Assembly: GCA_040772085.1 (NCBI GenBank)
Contig: JAXGYU010000001.1
Span: forward strand, 310,001 to 374,000
DNA length: 64,000 bases
Origin: JAXGMV01 sp040772085
GTDB lineage: Bacteria > Chloroflexota > Anaerolineae > Anaerolineales > Anaerolineaceae
Direction of reading: 5' to 3'
A model generated the notes under the pieces. That model saw only the letters and a list, made by a program, of their open reading frames with translations, searched no databases and was not told the DNA's origin. The translations under genes were made by a program, and so were the position numbers. This document shows, piece after piece, positions 8,620-17,650 of the stretch. Every line of letters starts with the position of its first letter. The stretch's first letter is position 1.

Positions 8620-9966
8620 ATGCAGCAAACCCCTCGGACCAAAATTGAAAAGTTCCTGTCACGATTTCGCAGCGAAATGAAGTGGCTGGTGCCTGGCTTG
8701 GGCGTTAAGCGCTGGATACTGGTGATTCTAGCGGGCATTACCTTTATGGCAGTGGGTGTCGCCATGTTCTTCCTCAACTTTTACCGGACGGCACCCAGCA
8801 CCTGGTGGCTGCCGGTCATCTCCGCTCTATCGCTGCGTTTCCTTGACAGACCCATCCGTGTGATCATCTTTGGCGGCATTGGCGTCGCCATTATTCTGTT
8901 CGGCATCATCGGTCTCAACCGCTCGATCCTCAAGCCTTTCGTGCAGCCGGGCACAAAGCTGATCGACAGCGTCAGCGCCTATCGCCGGCGCGGCAGGGGA
9001 CCCAAGATCGTCGTGATTGGCGGCGGCACAGGTCTGGCGACGCTGCTGCGCGGGCTGAAAGCCTATACCAATAATCTGACAGCCATTGTCTCCGTCGCGG
9101 ATGACGGCGGCTCGTCCGGCACATTGCGCAAGAATGTCGGCATCCTGCCGCCGGGTGATATCCGCAACTGTCTGGCGGCGCTCTCAAAGGATGAAGAGCT
9201 GGTGACACAACTGTTCAAATATCGCTTCTCTTCCGGCGCCGGGCTGGAGGGTCACGCGGTCGGCAACCTGCTGATCACGGCGCTGGCTGACCTGACCGGC
9301 AGCTTCGAACAGGCGATTGCTGAATCCAGCCGGGTGCTTGCCATTGAGGGCAGGGTGCTGCCTGCGACGCTGCATGATGTCAAGCTGACAGCGGACATCA
9401 AGGTGTCGGACAAACCCAACGAGGTCAGGGTCGTCGGTGAGAGCAACATCACACAAGCGCGTGGCTCAGTTGACCGCGTCTGGCTTGAGCCTGACAACCC
9501 GTTAGCCTACCCGCCCACCATCCAGGCGATCCTCTCGGCTGATATGATCGTCATCGGCCCCGGATCCCTGTACACCAGCCTGATGCCGAATCTGCTGGTG
9601 CCTGATATTGCCGACTCAATCAAATCCAGCCGTGCGCTGAAGTTCTATGTCGTAAATATTGCCACGCAGCCGGGCGAAACCGATGACTACTCGGTTGATG
9701 ATCATATGGTCGCCATTGAAAGACACCTGGGAACCAACATTTTTGATCTGATATTGACGAACAATAACAATCCGGATGTTGAGCTGCCGGAGGGTGTGAA
9801 CTGGGTGACCGCCTCTGAAAGTTTTACGAAATCCCACGCCAATTACTCCGCCGACCTGATAGATAGCGAGATTCCATGGCGGCACGATTCAGAGAAACTT
9901 GCTAGAATAGTTATGGATTTATTTTTTGATAAAACCGGACCCTTGCTGACGAAGGAAGGGTTATAA
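8620..9966 (+). CDS. yvcK: YvcK/CofD-like gluconeogenesis factor with membrane anchor
   Basis: About 448 residues. The N-terminal 100 residues carry two hydrophobic helices (around WILVILAGITFMAVG and VIIFGGIGVAIILFG). A full CofD/YvcK domain follows, with the nucleotide-binding GGGTGLATLLRGLK, SVADDGGSSGTLR, LPPGDIRNCL and GPGSLYTSL motifs. Family members bind UDP-sugars and affect carbon metabolism and cell-wall shape. A GTG start at 8566 would lie upstream of the promoter at 8584-8612 and is rejected in favour of ATG 8620. gapA follows after 26 bp, consistent with a central-carbon unit. The membrane anchor is an addition relative to the soluble Bacillus protein. Confidence 0.88.
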   Translation: MQQTPRTKIEKFLSRFRSEMKWLVPGLGVKRWILVILAGITFMAVGVAMFFLNFYRTAPSTWWLPVISALSLRFLDRPIRVIIFGGIGVAIILFGIIGLNRSILKPFVQPGTKLIDSVSAYRRRGRGPKIVVIGGGTGLATLLRGLKAYTNNLTAIVSVADDGGSSGTLRKNVGILPPGDIRNCLAALSKDEELVTQLFKYRFSSGAGLEGHAVGNLLITALADLTGSFEQAIAESSRVLAIEGRVLPATLHDVKLTADIKVSDKPNEVRVVGESNITQARGSVDRVWLEPDNPLAYPPTIQAILSADMIVIGPGSLYTSLMPNLLVPDIADSIKSSRALKFYVVNIATQPGETDDYSVDDHMVAIERHLGTNIFDLILTNNNNPDVELPEGVNWVTASESFTKSHANYSADLIDSEIPWRHDSEKLARIVMDLFFDKTGPLLTKEGL

Positions 9967-9992
9967 ACAACATTTAAACAGGAGGATCTAAC

Positions 9993-11027
9993 ATGGCAGT
10001 GAAGGTTGGTATCAATGGGTTCGGCCGCATTGGCCGGCAAGTGCTCAAGGCAATTATGGAGCGCTCAGGAGGGGAGCTGGAAGTTGTTGCCGTCAATGAT
10101 TTATTCGATACCCCCACCAACGCGCACCTACTCAAATTCGACACCAACTACGGCATCCTGAATGCCGATGTGGAGGTCGTTGGGGATAATATTGCCGTCA
10201 ATGGCAAAGAAATTAATGTCTATCGCGAGAAAGATCCCACCAATATTCCCTGGAAGGATGATGGCGTTGAAATCGTCATCGAGAGCACGGGCGTGTTCAG
10301 GGACAAACTGCCTGACCTGAAAAAAGGCAAACCCGGCGCCAATGTTCACATTGAGAAAGGCGGCGCCAAAAAGGTCATCATCTCAGCGCCCGCGAAAAAT
10401 GAAGATCTGACGATCTGCCTGGGCGTGAACCAGGAGAAATACGATCCTGCCAATCACCATGTCGTTTCGAACGCGTCCTGCACCACCAACTGTCTGGCGC
10501 CCGTCGCGAAAGTGCTGAACGATCTGCTCGGCATCGAGTACGCCATGATGACAACCATCCATTCCTACACCAATGACCAGCGCATCCTCGACCTGGCGCA
10601 TGAAGACCTGCGCCGTGCCCGTGCCGCGGCCATGAACATCATCCCCACCTCAACCGGCGCGGCAAAAGCGGTCGCCCTGGTCATCCCTGAGCTGAAGGGG
10701 AAATTTGACGGCACGTCACTGCGCGTCCCGACCGCCACTGTTTCGATCGTCGACCTGGTCTGCATGGTCAACCGCTCAACGACGGTTGAAGAAGTGAACA
10801 ACGCCTTCAAGGCTGCCGCTGAGGGACCCATGAAGGGTATCCTGGGATTCGAAACCCGGCCGCTGGTCTCCTCCGATTTCAAGGGTGACGACCGCTCCTC
10901 AATCATTGACGCCGAGATGACCATGGTCAAAGACAAGATGGTCAAAGTCTTTAGCTGGTACGACAATGAATGGGGCTACTCCTGCCGGACCGCCGACCTA
11001 GCGCTGCTGATGTCGAAATCACTCTAA
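9993..11027 (+). CDS. gapA: Glyceraldehyde-3-phosphate dehydrogenase, type I
   Basis: A 344-residue glycolytic dehydrogenase that oxidises glyceraldehyde-3-phosphate to 1,3-bisphosphoglycerate. The Rossmann motif GINGFGRIGR is at 6-15. An Asp ends strand beta-2 (AVNDLFD), which favours NAD. The catalytic Cys163 is in SNASCTTNCLAP, and the C-terminal signature is SWYDNEWGYS. AGGAGG stands 7-8 nt before the ATG. It lies between yvcK and pgk, with a hairpin before pgk that could reduce read-through. Confidence 0.97.
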   Translation: MAVKVGINGFGRIGRQVLKAIMERSGGELEVVAVNDLFDTPTNAHLLKFDTNYGILNADVEVVGDNIAVNGKEINVYREKDPTNIPWKDDGVEIVIESTGVFRDKLPDLKKGKPGANVHIEKGGAKKVIISAPAKNEDLTICLGVNQEKYDPANHHVVSNASCTTNCLAPVAKVLNDLLGIEYAMMTTIHSYTNDQRILDLAHEDLRRARAAAMNIIPTSTGAAKAVALVIPELKGKFDGTSLRVPTATVSIVDLVCMVNRSTTVEEVNNAFKAAAEGPMKGILGFETRPLVSSDFKGDDRSSIIDAEMTMVKDKMVKVFSWYDNEWGYSCRTADLALLMSKSL

Positions 11028-11043
11028 CCCTGATGAGAGATGG

Positions 11044-11086
11044 AACAATGGAGTCACTGGATTATCTGGTGATTCCATTGTTTTTT
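11044..11086 (+). terminator. Intercistronic intrinsic terminator/attenuator between gapA and pgk
   Basis: A long stem with one G-U pair: AACAATGGAGTCAC at 11044-11057 pairs with GTGATTCCATTGTT at 11069-11082. It is followed directly by further T residues. The pgk ribosome-binding site AAGGAG starts just after it. Confidence 0.7.
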
Positions 11087-11099
11087 CAAGGAGATAACC

Positions 11100-12275
11100 A
11101 TGTTCGATAAGAAGACCATTCGCGATATCGATGTTGCCGGCAAAAAAGTTCTGGTAAGGGTCGATTTCAATGTGCCGATCAAAGATGGCGTGATCACCGA
11201 CGATACCCGTATCAAAGCTGCTTTGCCTACTATCGAATACCTGCTCGAAAAAGGCGCCGCGGTGATCCTGATGTCACACCTCGGACGTCCCAAGGCGAAG
11301 GTCGACCTGGCCTTCACGCTCAAACCCGTTGCTGAAAGGCTGGCGAATTTGCTGGGCAAGGAAGTGATCTTCGCATCAGACTGCCTGGGCGAAGAAACAA
11401 AGGCAGCAGCCAACGCACTGCGTTCCGGTGACGTTATGCTGCTTGAGAATACCCGCTTTTATGCTGGCGAAGAGGCCAATGACCCGGCCATGGCTGAAGA
11501 ATTGGCGTCCCTCGCGGATATTTACGTCAATGACGCCTTCGGCACCGCTCACCGCGCGCATGCCTCGACTGAGGGTGTCACCAAGTTCCTGCCCGGTGTC
11601 GCCGGTTTCCTGATGGAAAAGGAAATCAAATATCTCAGCCAGGTTGTCGAGAAGCCAGAACGGCCGTTCATTGCGATCCTGGGCGGCGCGAAAATCAGCG
11701 ACAAGATCGGCGTGATCAAGAACCTGCTGACCAAAGCCGACAAAATCCTGATTGGCGGCGGGATGGCCAACACGTTCCTCAAAGCGCAGGGTTATGAAAT
11801 GGGCGATTCGCTGGTGGAGGCGGACGTGATTGAAACCGCGAAATCGCTGCTGGCCGAGAGTTCCGGCAAACTGTTATTGCCGGTCGATCTGGTGCTGGCG
11901 GATAAGTTCGCCGAAGACGCTGACGCCAAAACCGTCCCGGTTGGTGATGTTGAGGCTGGCTGGCGCGTGCTGGATATCGGACCTGAGACGGTGAAGCTGT
12001 ACAACGATGAGATCGCCATGGCAGCCACGGTCATCTGGAATGGCCCGATGGGCGTGTTCGAATTCGCGCCTTTCGCGAAAGGCACCTTCGGCATTGCCGA
12101 AGGTATCGCAGCCAGCAACGCGGTTTCAGTCATTGGCGGCGGCGACTCGGTTGCCGCGGTGCAGAAATCCGGTCTGGCTGACAAGGTGACCCACATCTCG
12201 ACCGGCGGCGGGGCATCGCTTGAAATGCTCGAGGGTCTGGAGTTGCCGGGTGTTGCCGCTTTGCAGAATAATTGA
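11100..12275 (+). CDS. pgk: Phosphoglycerate kinase
   Basis: A 391-residue glycolytic kinase that transfers phosphate from 1,3-bisphosphoglycerate to ADP. The N-terminal signature LVRVDFNVP is at about 18-26, MSHLGRPK forms the substrate pocket, GGGMANTFL is in the hinge region, and the nucleotide loop GGGDSVAAV with STGGGASLE lies near the C-terminus. The length is slightly under 400, normal for bacteria. AAGGAG precedes the ATG at ideal spacing. It follows gapA in the usual order; the hairpin at 11044-11086 suggests pgk may be expressed at a lower level than gapA. Confidence 0.97.
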   Translation: MFDKKTIRDIDVAGKKVLVRVDFNVPIKDGVITDDTRIKAALPTIEYLLEKGAAVILMSHLGRPKAKVDLAFTLKPVAERLANLLGKEVIFASDCLGEETKAAANALRSGDVMLLENTRFYAGEEANDPAMAEELASLADIYVNDAFGTAHRAHASTEGVTKFLPGVAGFLMEKEIKYLSQVVEKPERPFIAILGGAKISDKIGVIKNLLTKADKILIGGGMANTFLKAQGYEMGDSLVEADVIETAKSLLAESSGKLLLPVDLVLADKFAEDADAKTVPVGDVEAGWRVLDIGPETVKLYNDEIAMAATVIWNGPMGVFEFAPFAKGTFGIAEGIAASNAVSVIGGGDSVAAVQKSGLADKVTHISTGGGASLEMLEGLELPGVAALQNN

Positions 12276-12310
12276 TGCGGTATAATTGCTTGTTCGTAGC
12301 AGCGAAAAAC

Positions 12311-12339
12311 TTTACAAAAGGAAATAATTGGAGTAAAAT
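12311..12339 (+). promoter_or_regulatory. Promoter of rpsT
   Basis: TTTACA at 12311-12316, a 17-bp spacer and TAAAAT at 12334-12339. An upstream TATAAT near 12279 is a possible second -10 box. Transcription would start about 35 nt before the TTG start of rpsT. Confidence 0.6.
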
Positions 12340-12383
12340 CGCTGTTTGCATTTGGTAATGAAAAGTATTCGGAGGAACGCAGG

Positions 12384-12650
12384 TTGGCAAACATTAAATC
12401 AGCGATAAAACGCAACAAACAAAACGAAAAGCGACGCATTCAGAATCGCTATTACCGCGGACGCGCACGTACCCTGGTCGCCAAGGCGAAGACCGCCATC
12501 GAGACAGGCAGCGAATCAACTGAACAGGAAGTCCTCCTGGCTATCAGCGCGCTCGACAAAGCCGCCATCAAAGGCATCATTCACAAGAACAATGCCGCGC
12601 GACGCAAGAGCCGATTGATGCAAAAACTGAACGCTGTCAAGACAGCGTAA
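12384..12650 (+). CDS. rpsT: Small ribosomal subunit protein bS20
   Basis: 88 residues, very basic, with the N-terminal MANIKSAIKRNKQNEKRR typical of bS20 and helical character throughout. It binds 16S rRNA during early 30S assembly. The start codon is TTG, preceded by GGAGGA at 12371-12376. Weak TTG or GTG starts are common in rpsT and are tied to autogenous control in E. coli; that control is not shown here. Its own promoter and a downstream terminator make it a single-gene transcript. Confidence 0.97.
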   Translation: MANIKSAIKRNKQNEKRRIQNRYYRGRARTLVAKAKTAIETGSESTEQEVLLAISALDKAAIKGIIHKNNAARRKSRLMQKLNAVKTA

Positions 12651-12684
12651 TCGTTCTTCCTGACTACTTCTTGAAATGCTTTCC

Positions 12685-12711
12685 AAGCGGGAGTGAACGC
12701 TCCCGCTTTTG
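12685..12711 (+). terminator. rpsT intrinsic terminator
   Basis: A nine-bp perfect stem: AAGCGGGAG at 12685-12693 and CTCCCGCTT at 12700-12708, with a 6-nt loop and a short T run. Confidence 0.85.
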
Positions 12712-12775
12712 CATTGTCTGAGCAATTTTGTGGATAATTAATGTGTTGTGATGAGATCGGGGAGCGGACAGACCT

Positions 12776-14530
12776 ATGTTCAATGCAGAACAAACCCAGG
12801 CAGCAAAACAGATCATCGACATTTGCCAGGCTGAAGGCTGGGACCTCCAGACTATTGACTGGAAATGGATCCCCTTTGACGGACAATGGGGCATCTCGAC
12901 TTCCTTTTTTCAGGCTGCCGCGAACCTGGCACGGCAAGACCGCAGCAAACCGGTAGGCGCGCTTGCCCAGGAGATGTCGGCATTCGTCGCAGAGAAACTG
13001 GGCACGCCGGCAGGGTTTTCCAAAGTGCAGGCCGTCAATGGTTACCTGAATCTGATTTATGACACACACGCGTTCGCGAAACGCGTGGTTGATACGGTTC
13101 TGCAACAGCAAGACGATTTCGGTCATTCTGAAGCCACCGGTCAGACCGTGATGGTTGAGTTCTCTCAGCCGAACACACATAAGGCGTTTCATGTCGGCCA
13201 TCTGCGCAACGTCATCCTGGGTGATGCCGTTTGCCGGCTGCTGGACGCCGCTGGCAACACGGTCGTGCGCGCCAACTACATTGGCGATATCGGTCTGCAC
13301 GTCATCAAGTGGCTGTGGGTTTACCTGAAGAATCACAACGGTGAAGAACCGGGCGAAGACGTGACGCGCTGGATGGGCGACATTTACGCTGAAGCTGACA
13401 CGCTCTATGACGATGAGCAGGTCAAGGCGGAGGTCAAGGAACTGTTCGGCCGCTGGGACCGGCGCGACCCGGATGTGGTCGCGTTGTGGCATAAGACCCG
13501 CGATTGGTCACTGCGCGGTTTTGAACAGGTTTATCAACAGCTCGACGTCACCTTTGACCGCTTCTACTACGAGTATGATGTCGAAGAATCGGGCAAGGAA
13601 GTCGTTGTGGAGTTGATCGAACGCGGTATCGCGCGTGATGAGCGCCCTGAAGGCGCGGTCATCGTGCCGCTGGACGAGATCCTCGGGCTGAAAGAGAAGT
13701 ATCGCGTGCTCGTCATCCTCCGTTCTGACGGGACCTCACTGTACGCGACCAAAGACCTGTCACTGGCGGAGCAGAAATTCAACGAGTATCCGCTCGACAA
13801 ATCGATCTACATCATCGACGTCCGTCAGTCACTGTACATGCAGCAGATTTTTAAAACGCTTGAGCTGCTAGGGCACCCGTGGGCAGATAAACTGTACCAT
13901 CTGGCTTATGAGATCGTGAACCTGCCCGGCAATGTCACCATGAAATCCCGTGAAGGTACCGTAGTGCTGTTTGATGACCTGGTGCGCGAGGCGACCAACC
14001 GGGCGGTTGAAATCGTCAGCGTGAAGAACCCCGAGCTGGATGAGGCCGCCCAGCATGAAATCGGTACCATCGTCGCGCTGGGTGCGATCAAGTACTCGAT
14101 GCTCTCACGTGACAACACCAAAATCGTGACCTTCGACTGGGACAGCGCGCTGGACTTTAACGGTCAGGCTGCGCCTTATATCCAGTACGCCGCGGTGCGC
14201 GCCAACAGCATCCTGAAACGGGCTGACGCGGCATTGCCCGAGAGTGACCTGCCCGGTTACGATCTGGCAAAGGAAGAAGTGCAGTTGATCAACCTGATCT
14301 CGCGCCTGCCAGGCGAAATCAAACGTGCCGCGCAGGAATACCGGCCGCTGCTGATCGCGAACCTGACCTTTGAACTGGCACGCGCATTTTCTGACTTCTA
14401 CCGTGAATGCCCGGTGCTGCAGGCGCCTGAGGCGCAGAAGCAATTCCGCCTGCGGCTGGTCGCCGCGACACGGCAGGCGCTGACCAATGGTCTGGGCGTG
14501 CTTGGCATCAAAACGCCGGAAGTGATGTAA
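12776..14530 (+). CDS. argS: Arginyl-tRNA synthetase
   Basis: A 584-residue class I synthetase. The N-terminal Add1 domain (about 1-110) is followed by the catalytic core with the HIGH motif as HVGH at 139-142, within a FSQPNTHKAFHVGHLRN stretch. A degenerate KMSKS loop reads MKSREGTV, as is normal for ArgRS. The DALR anticodon-binding domain closes the protein, ending GVLGIKTPEVM. It charges tRNA-Arg in the cytoplasm. GGGGAG lies about 12 nt before the ATG. obg follows 11 nt downstream, so argS-obg-nadD-MFS is probably one operon. Confidence 0.97.
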   Translation: MFNAEQTQAAKQIIDICQAEGWDLQTIDWKWIPFDGQWGISTSFFQAAANLARQDRSKPVGALAQEMSAFVAEKLGTPAGFSKVQAVNGYLNLIYDTHAFAKRVVDTVLQQQDDFGHSEATGQTVMVEFSQPNTHKAFHVGHLRNVILGDAVCRLLDAAGNTVVRANYIGDIGLHVIKWLWVYLKNHNGEEPGEDVTRWMGDIYAEADTLYDDEQVKAEVKELFGRWDRRDPDVVALWHKTRDWSLRGFEQVYQQLDVTFDRFYYEYDVEESGKEVVVELIERGIARDERPEGAVIVPLDEILGLKEKYRVLVILRSDGTSLYATKDLSLAEQKFNEYPLDKSIYIIDVRQSLYMQQIFKTLELLGHPWADKLYHLAYEIVNLPGNVTMKSREGTVVLFDDLVREATNRAVEIVSVKNPELDEAAQHEIGTIVALGAIKYSMLSRDNTKIVTFDWDSALDFNGQAAPYIQYAAVRANSILKRADAALPESDLPGYDLAKEEVQLINLISRLPGEIKRAAQEYRPLLIANLTFELARAFSDFYRECPVLQAPEAQKQFRLRLVAATRQALTNGLGVLGIKTPEVM

Positions 14531-14541
14531 GAGGCTTCTCC

Positions 14542-15804
14542 ATGTTTATCGATGAAGCTGAGATCCAGGTCAGTTCGGGCAAGGGCGGGGATGGCATGGT
14601 GCATTTTCACCGCGAGAAGTATGTCGCCCGCGGCGGACCCGACGGCGGTGACGGCGGTAAAGGCGGCGATATCATCCTGCAGGCCAGCCGCTCGATCAAC
14701 AGCCTGGCGAAATTCCAGCACAAGAGTCAATTTATCGCTGACAGCGGCAAGAATGGCGCGGTCAGCAATCAGACCGGCCGCTCCGCCGATGATCTGGTGA
14801 TCATCGTCCCGCTCGGCACGCTGGTTTTCGACGCGAAAAGCAATGAATTGCTGGCTGATCTTATCCATGACCAGCAGCGTGTGACGCTCTGCAAAGGCGG
14901 ACGAGGCGGGAGGGGTAACACCCACTTCACCTCGGCGCGCCGGCAGGCACCGCGCATCGCTGAAAAAGGTGAGCCCGGCGAAAGCAAAAGCTTGCGGCTG
15001 GAGCTGAAACTGATCGCGGATGTCGGGCTGGTCGGCAAACCGAACGCCGGCAAATCCAGCCTGCTGGCAGCCGTGACGCGGGCACGACCGAAGATCGCTG
15101 ATTATCCCTTCACGACCATCGTGCCCAATCTAGGCATTGCCAATCTGGACGATGACCACCTGCTGATCCTGGCGGATATCCCCGGATTGCTGGAAGGCGC
15201 CGCGGAAGGCTATGGTCTGGGGGTGACTTTCCTCAAGCACATTCAGCGCACGCGCCTGCTGATTCATATGCTCGACGGCGCGTCGCCGGACCCGATCGCC
15301 GACTATGACCAGATCAACAAAGAGCTGGCGGCTTTCGATGAAAAACTGGCTGCCAAACCTCAGATCGTCGCGTTGAATAAAATTGACATGCGCGAGGCTG
15401 GGGAGGTCTTCACCCTGGTCAAACGCGCACTCGGCGAACGCGGCGTGGAGGTCTTCCCCATTTCTGCCATGACGCGCGAAGGGCTGCAGCCGCTGCTGTG
15501 GAAGGCGTACGAAATACTGCAGGCGCTGCCTGAAGAACCAGAACCCGAGGACGCGCTGCCGGTCTATAAGCCTGAGGCGCCGGATAATGACTTCACCATC
15601 AAACGCACAGGCTATGGCTGGCGTGTTGAAGGCAAGGCAATTGAACGCGCCGCCGAGATGACTTTCTGGGAGCATGAGCCCTCCATCCGCCGTTTCTATC
15701 GCTACTTCGTCAGCCTGGGCATCGACAAGGCGCTGCGCGAGGCGGGCGTCCAGGAAGGCGACACGGTTGAGATCGGTGAATTCGAACTCGAGTGGCAGGA
15801 CTAG
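14542..15804 (+). CDS. obg: Obg/CgtA GTPase
   Basis: A 420-residue three-domain GTPase. The glycine-rich Obg fold covers residues 1-157 (GGPDGGDGGKGGD). The G domain has P-loop GKPNAGKSS at about 165-173, switch TTIVPNLG, G3 DIPGLLEGA and G4 NKID. A C-terminal OCT domain covers about 345-420. It acts in 50S subunit maturation and stress control. It sits between argS and nadD with a 6-bp gap to nadD. The C-terminal OCT domain is found in Gram-positive and related lineages. Confidence 0.97.
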   Translation: MFIDEAEIQVSSGKGGDGMVHFHREKYVARGGPDGGDGGKGGDIILQASRSINSLAKFQHKSQFIADSGKNGAVSNQTGRSADDLVIIVPLGTLVFDAKSNELLADLIHDQQRVTLCKGGRGGRGNTHFTSARRQAPRIAEKGEPGESKSLRLELKLIADVGLVGKPNAGKSSLLAAVTRARPKIADYPFTTIVPNLGIANLDDDHLLILADIPGLLEGAAEGYGLGVTFLKHIQRTRLLIHMLDGASPDPIADYDQINKELAAFDEKLAAKPQIVALNKIDMREAGEVFTLVKRALGERGVEVFPISAMTREGLQPLLWKAYEILQALPEEPEPEDALPVYKPEAPDNDFTIKRTGYGWRVEGKAIERAAEMTFWEHEPSIRRFYRYFVSLGIDKALREAGVQEGDTVEIGEFELEWQD

Positions 15805-15810
15805 TCACCC

Positions 15811-16419
15811 ATGAAGATCGGTGTTTACGGCGGCACCTTCGACCCACCTCATATCGGCCACTTGATTCTGGCGATTGAAGCCGCGGACCAATTGCGGCTT
15901 GAGAAGGTGCTCTGGGTGCTGACGCCGCAACCGCCGCATAAGCCTGAGAAAAACATCAACGCACTGGAACAACGGGCTGAGCTGGTGAAAGCGGTGGTAG
16001 GTCTCGATAAGAAATTTGAATTCTCCTCCATTGAAATCGACCGGCCTGGCCCGCATTACAGCGTTGACACCATGCGGCTGCTGAACGCGATTTACCCGCA
16101 GGATGAGATTTATTACCTGATTGGCGGGGATTCGCTGGTGAACATGATCAAGTGGTATCAACCGCAGGAACTGGTGCGCATCACGCACAAGTTCGGTGTC
16201 ATGCAGCGCCCGGGTTATCCGGTAGACCTGTCACAGGTAACGCGGGATCTGCCGGGCATTGCTGACAAGCTGGCATTTATTGACACACCGCTGCTCGAGA
16301 TCTCCTCCACCGATATCCGCCAGCGCATCGCTGCCGGCAGACCCTTTCAGTACTTCCTCCCTCAGCCGGTTTACAAGCTCATCAAACGCAATCATTATTA
16401 TCGTTCCCCAGGTGTTTAA
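15811..16419 (+). CDS. nadD: Nicotinate-nucleotide adenylyltransferase
   Basis: 202 residues. It joins ATP and nicotinate mononucleotide to form deamido-NAD. The nucleotidyltransferase signature GGTFDPPHIGHL is at 7-18, the substrate-binding GGDSL in the middle, and ISSTDIRQRIAAG near the C-terminus is the ISSTxIR motif of NadD. The start is 6 nt after the obg stop. The stop shares one base with the following ATG (TAATG), indicating translational coupling to the MFS gene. Confidence 0.95.
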   Translation: MKIGVYGGTFDPPHIGHLILAIEAADQLRLEKVLWVLTPQPPHKPEKNINALEQRAELVKAVVGLDKKFEFSSIEIDRPGPHYSVDTMRLLNAIYPQDEIYYLIGGDSLVNMIKWYQPQELVRITHKFGVMQRPGYPVDLSQVTRDLPGIADKLAFIDTPLLEISSTDIRQRIAAGRPFQYFLPQPVYKLIKRNHYYRSPGV

Positions 16420-17603
16420 TGGAAATCTTCAAAATCAGGCGCTTCACCGCGGCGGGACTGGGCCATTTTACAGTCGATACACTCAACGGCGTCCGGAATG
16501 TCCTGCTGGCTTATCTCAGCGGGCCACTGGGGCTGACCAATGCCATGATCGCTACCATCGGCATGGTTTACTCGCTGGTCGCGGCGGTCGTCCAGCCGTT
16601 TGCCGGCCATCTTACGGATAGATACGGAGCCAAGTGGGTCTCAGCCATCGGCGTCTTCTGGATGGTGATCTTCTTCAGCATCGGCATGCTGCTGCCCGGC
16701 TGGCCCGGCTTGATCTTCTTTATCATCTCGAGCATAGGCTCCGGTATTTTTCATCCCTCCGGCACGGTTGAAGCGACAAAAATCGGACAGTTGCAGCCCT
16801 CGGGCCGCGAGACGACTTCTACCTCCCTGTATTTCTTCTTCGGCCAATTTGGCTTCTTCCTCGGGCCGATTCTCGCTGGCGCGATCCTCGACCTGTGGGG
16901 GCAGCGCGGTTTATTCTTCCTCGGCGTGCTGGGCTCTTTTACTGGTTTTTACATCCTCTCGGCGTTCAAGACCAGGACGACGATCGATGAGGATTCGGCT
17001 GAACACCAGAAGAAGGTGAACGCCAATGGCGCGGTGGTCAAGAAGCCGCTCTGGTATGTGGTCGCGCTGGTGTACATCATCGCCATCGATTCGCTGACCG
17101 GTACGAACATGAGCATCTTCATGCCGAAGTACCTGCATGATCTGGGGCATCCCGCCAGTTTCTACGGCCTGCTCTCCGCGCTGTATATCGGCGCTGGCGC
17201 GTTCGGCAACATTTTCGGCGGCTGGCTGGCAGACCGCATGAACCGCTATCAGGTAATCATGATGTTCTTTGTGCTGGCGACGATCCCGCTCTTCCTGATC
17301 GGATTTCTGGGGTACTCGGCCATCTACTTCCTGCTGCTGCCGCTGGCTGGTTTTCTGGTAGGAGCGGTCTATAGCAGCCTGATTGTACTGGCGCAGAAAC
17401 TGGTGCCCGGTCGCATGGCTCTGGCATCCGGTCTGACGCTCGGTTTCATGTTCGCCAGCGGCGCCATTGGCTCCAGCCTGTGCGGCATCATGGCCGATCA
17501 CCTGGGTATCATTTCTGTCTTCTACCTCACGACTGGACTAGTGCTGATTGCCGGCTTGCTCGCGGGATATATGTATTTGCGCCGGCAGAAGTTTGCCTGG
17601 TAA
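16419..17603 (+). CDS. MFS transporter, fosmidomycin-resistance (Fsr)-like
   Basis: 394 residues with about 12 hydrophobic helices in two halves. The N-terminal GLGHFTVDTLNGV segment and the loop 2-3 motif GHLTDRYGAKW (compare MFS motif A) resemble Fsr-type exporters. A second GGWLADRMNR loop is in the C-terminal half. The substrate is not readable. The first base overlaps the nadD stop, so it is part of the argS operon. A strong hairpin follows 5 nt after the stop. Confidence 0.85.
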   Translation: MEIFKIRRFTAAGLGHFTVDTLNGVRNVLLAYLSGPLGLTNAMIATIGMVYSLVAAVVQPFAGHLTDRYGAKWVSAIGVFWMVIFFSIGMLLPGWPGLIFFIISSIGSGIFHPSGTVEATKIGQLQPSGRETTSTSLYFFFGQFGFFLGPILAGAILDLWGQRGLFFLGVLGSFTGFYILSAFKTRTTIDEDSAEHQKKVNANGAVVKKPLWYVVALVYIIAIDSLTGTNMSIFMPKYLHDLGHPASFYGLLSALYIGAGAFGNIFGGWLADRMNRYQVIMMFFVLATIPLFLIGFLGYSAIYFLLLPLAGFLVGAVYSSLIVLAQKLVPGRMALASGLTLGFMFASGAIGSSLCGIMADHLGIISVFYLTTGLVLIAGLLAGYMYLRRQKFAW

Positions 17604-17607
17604 ATAA

Positions 17608-17636
17608 GATGAGGCGGCTCAACGAGCCGCCTCATC
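17608..17636. terminator. Bidirectional terminator
   Basis: A 13-bp perfect stem GATGAGGCGGCTC / GAGCCGCCTCATC with a 3-nt loop, between convergent genes ending at 17603 and 17651. Confidence 0.8.
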
Positions 17637-17650
17637 TATTCGTTCGAGAT

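Noticed and set aside
12581..13492. 303-codon minus-strand frame across rpsT and argS
   Set aside because: It crosses the rpsT terminator and lies opposite rpsT and argS; no protein features.
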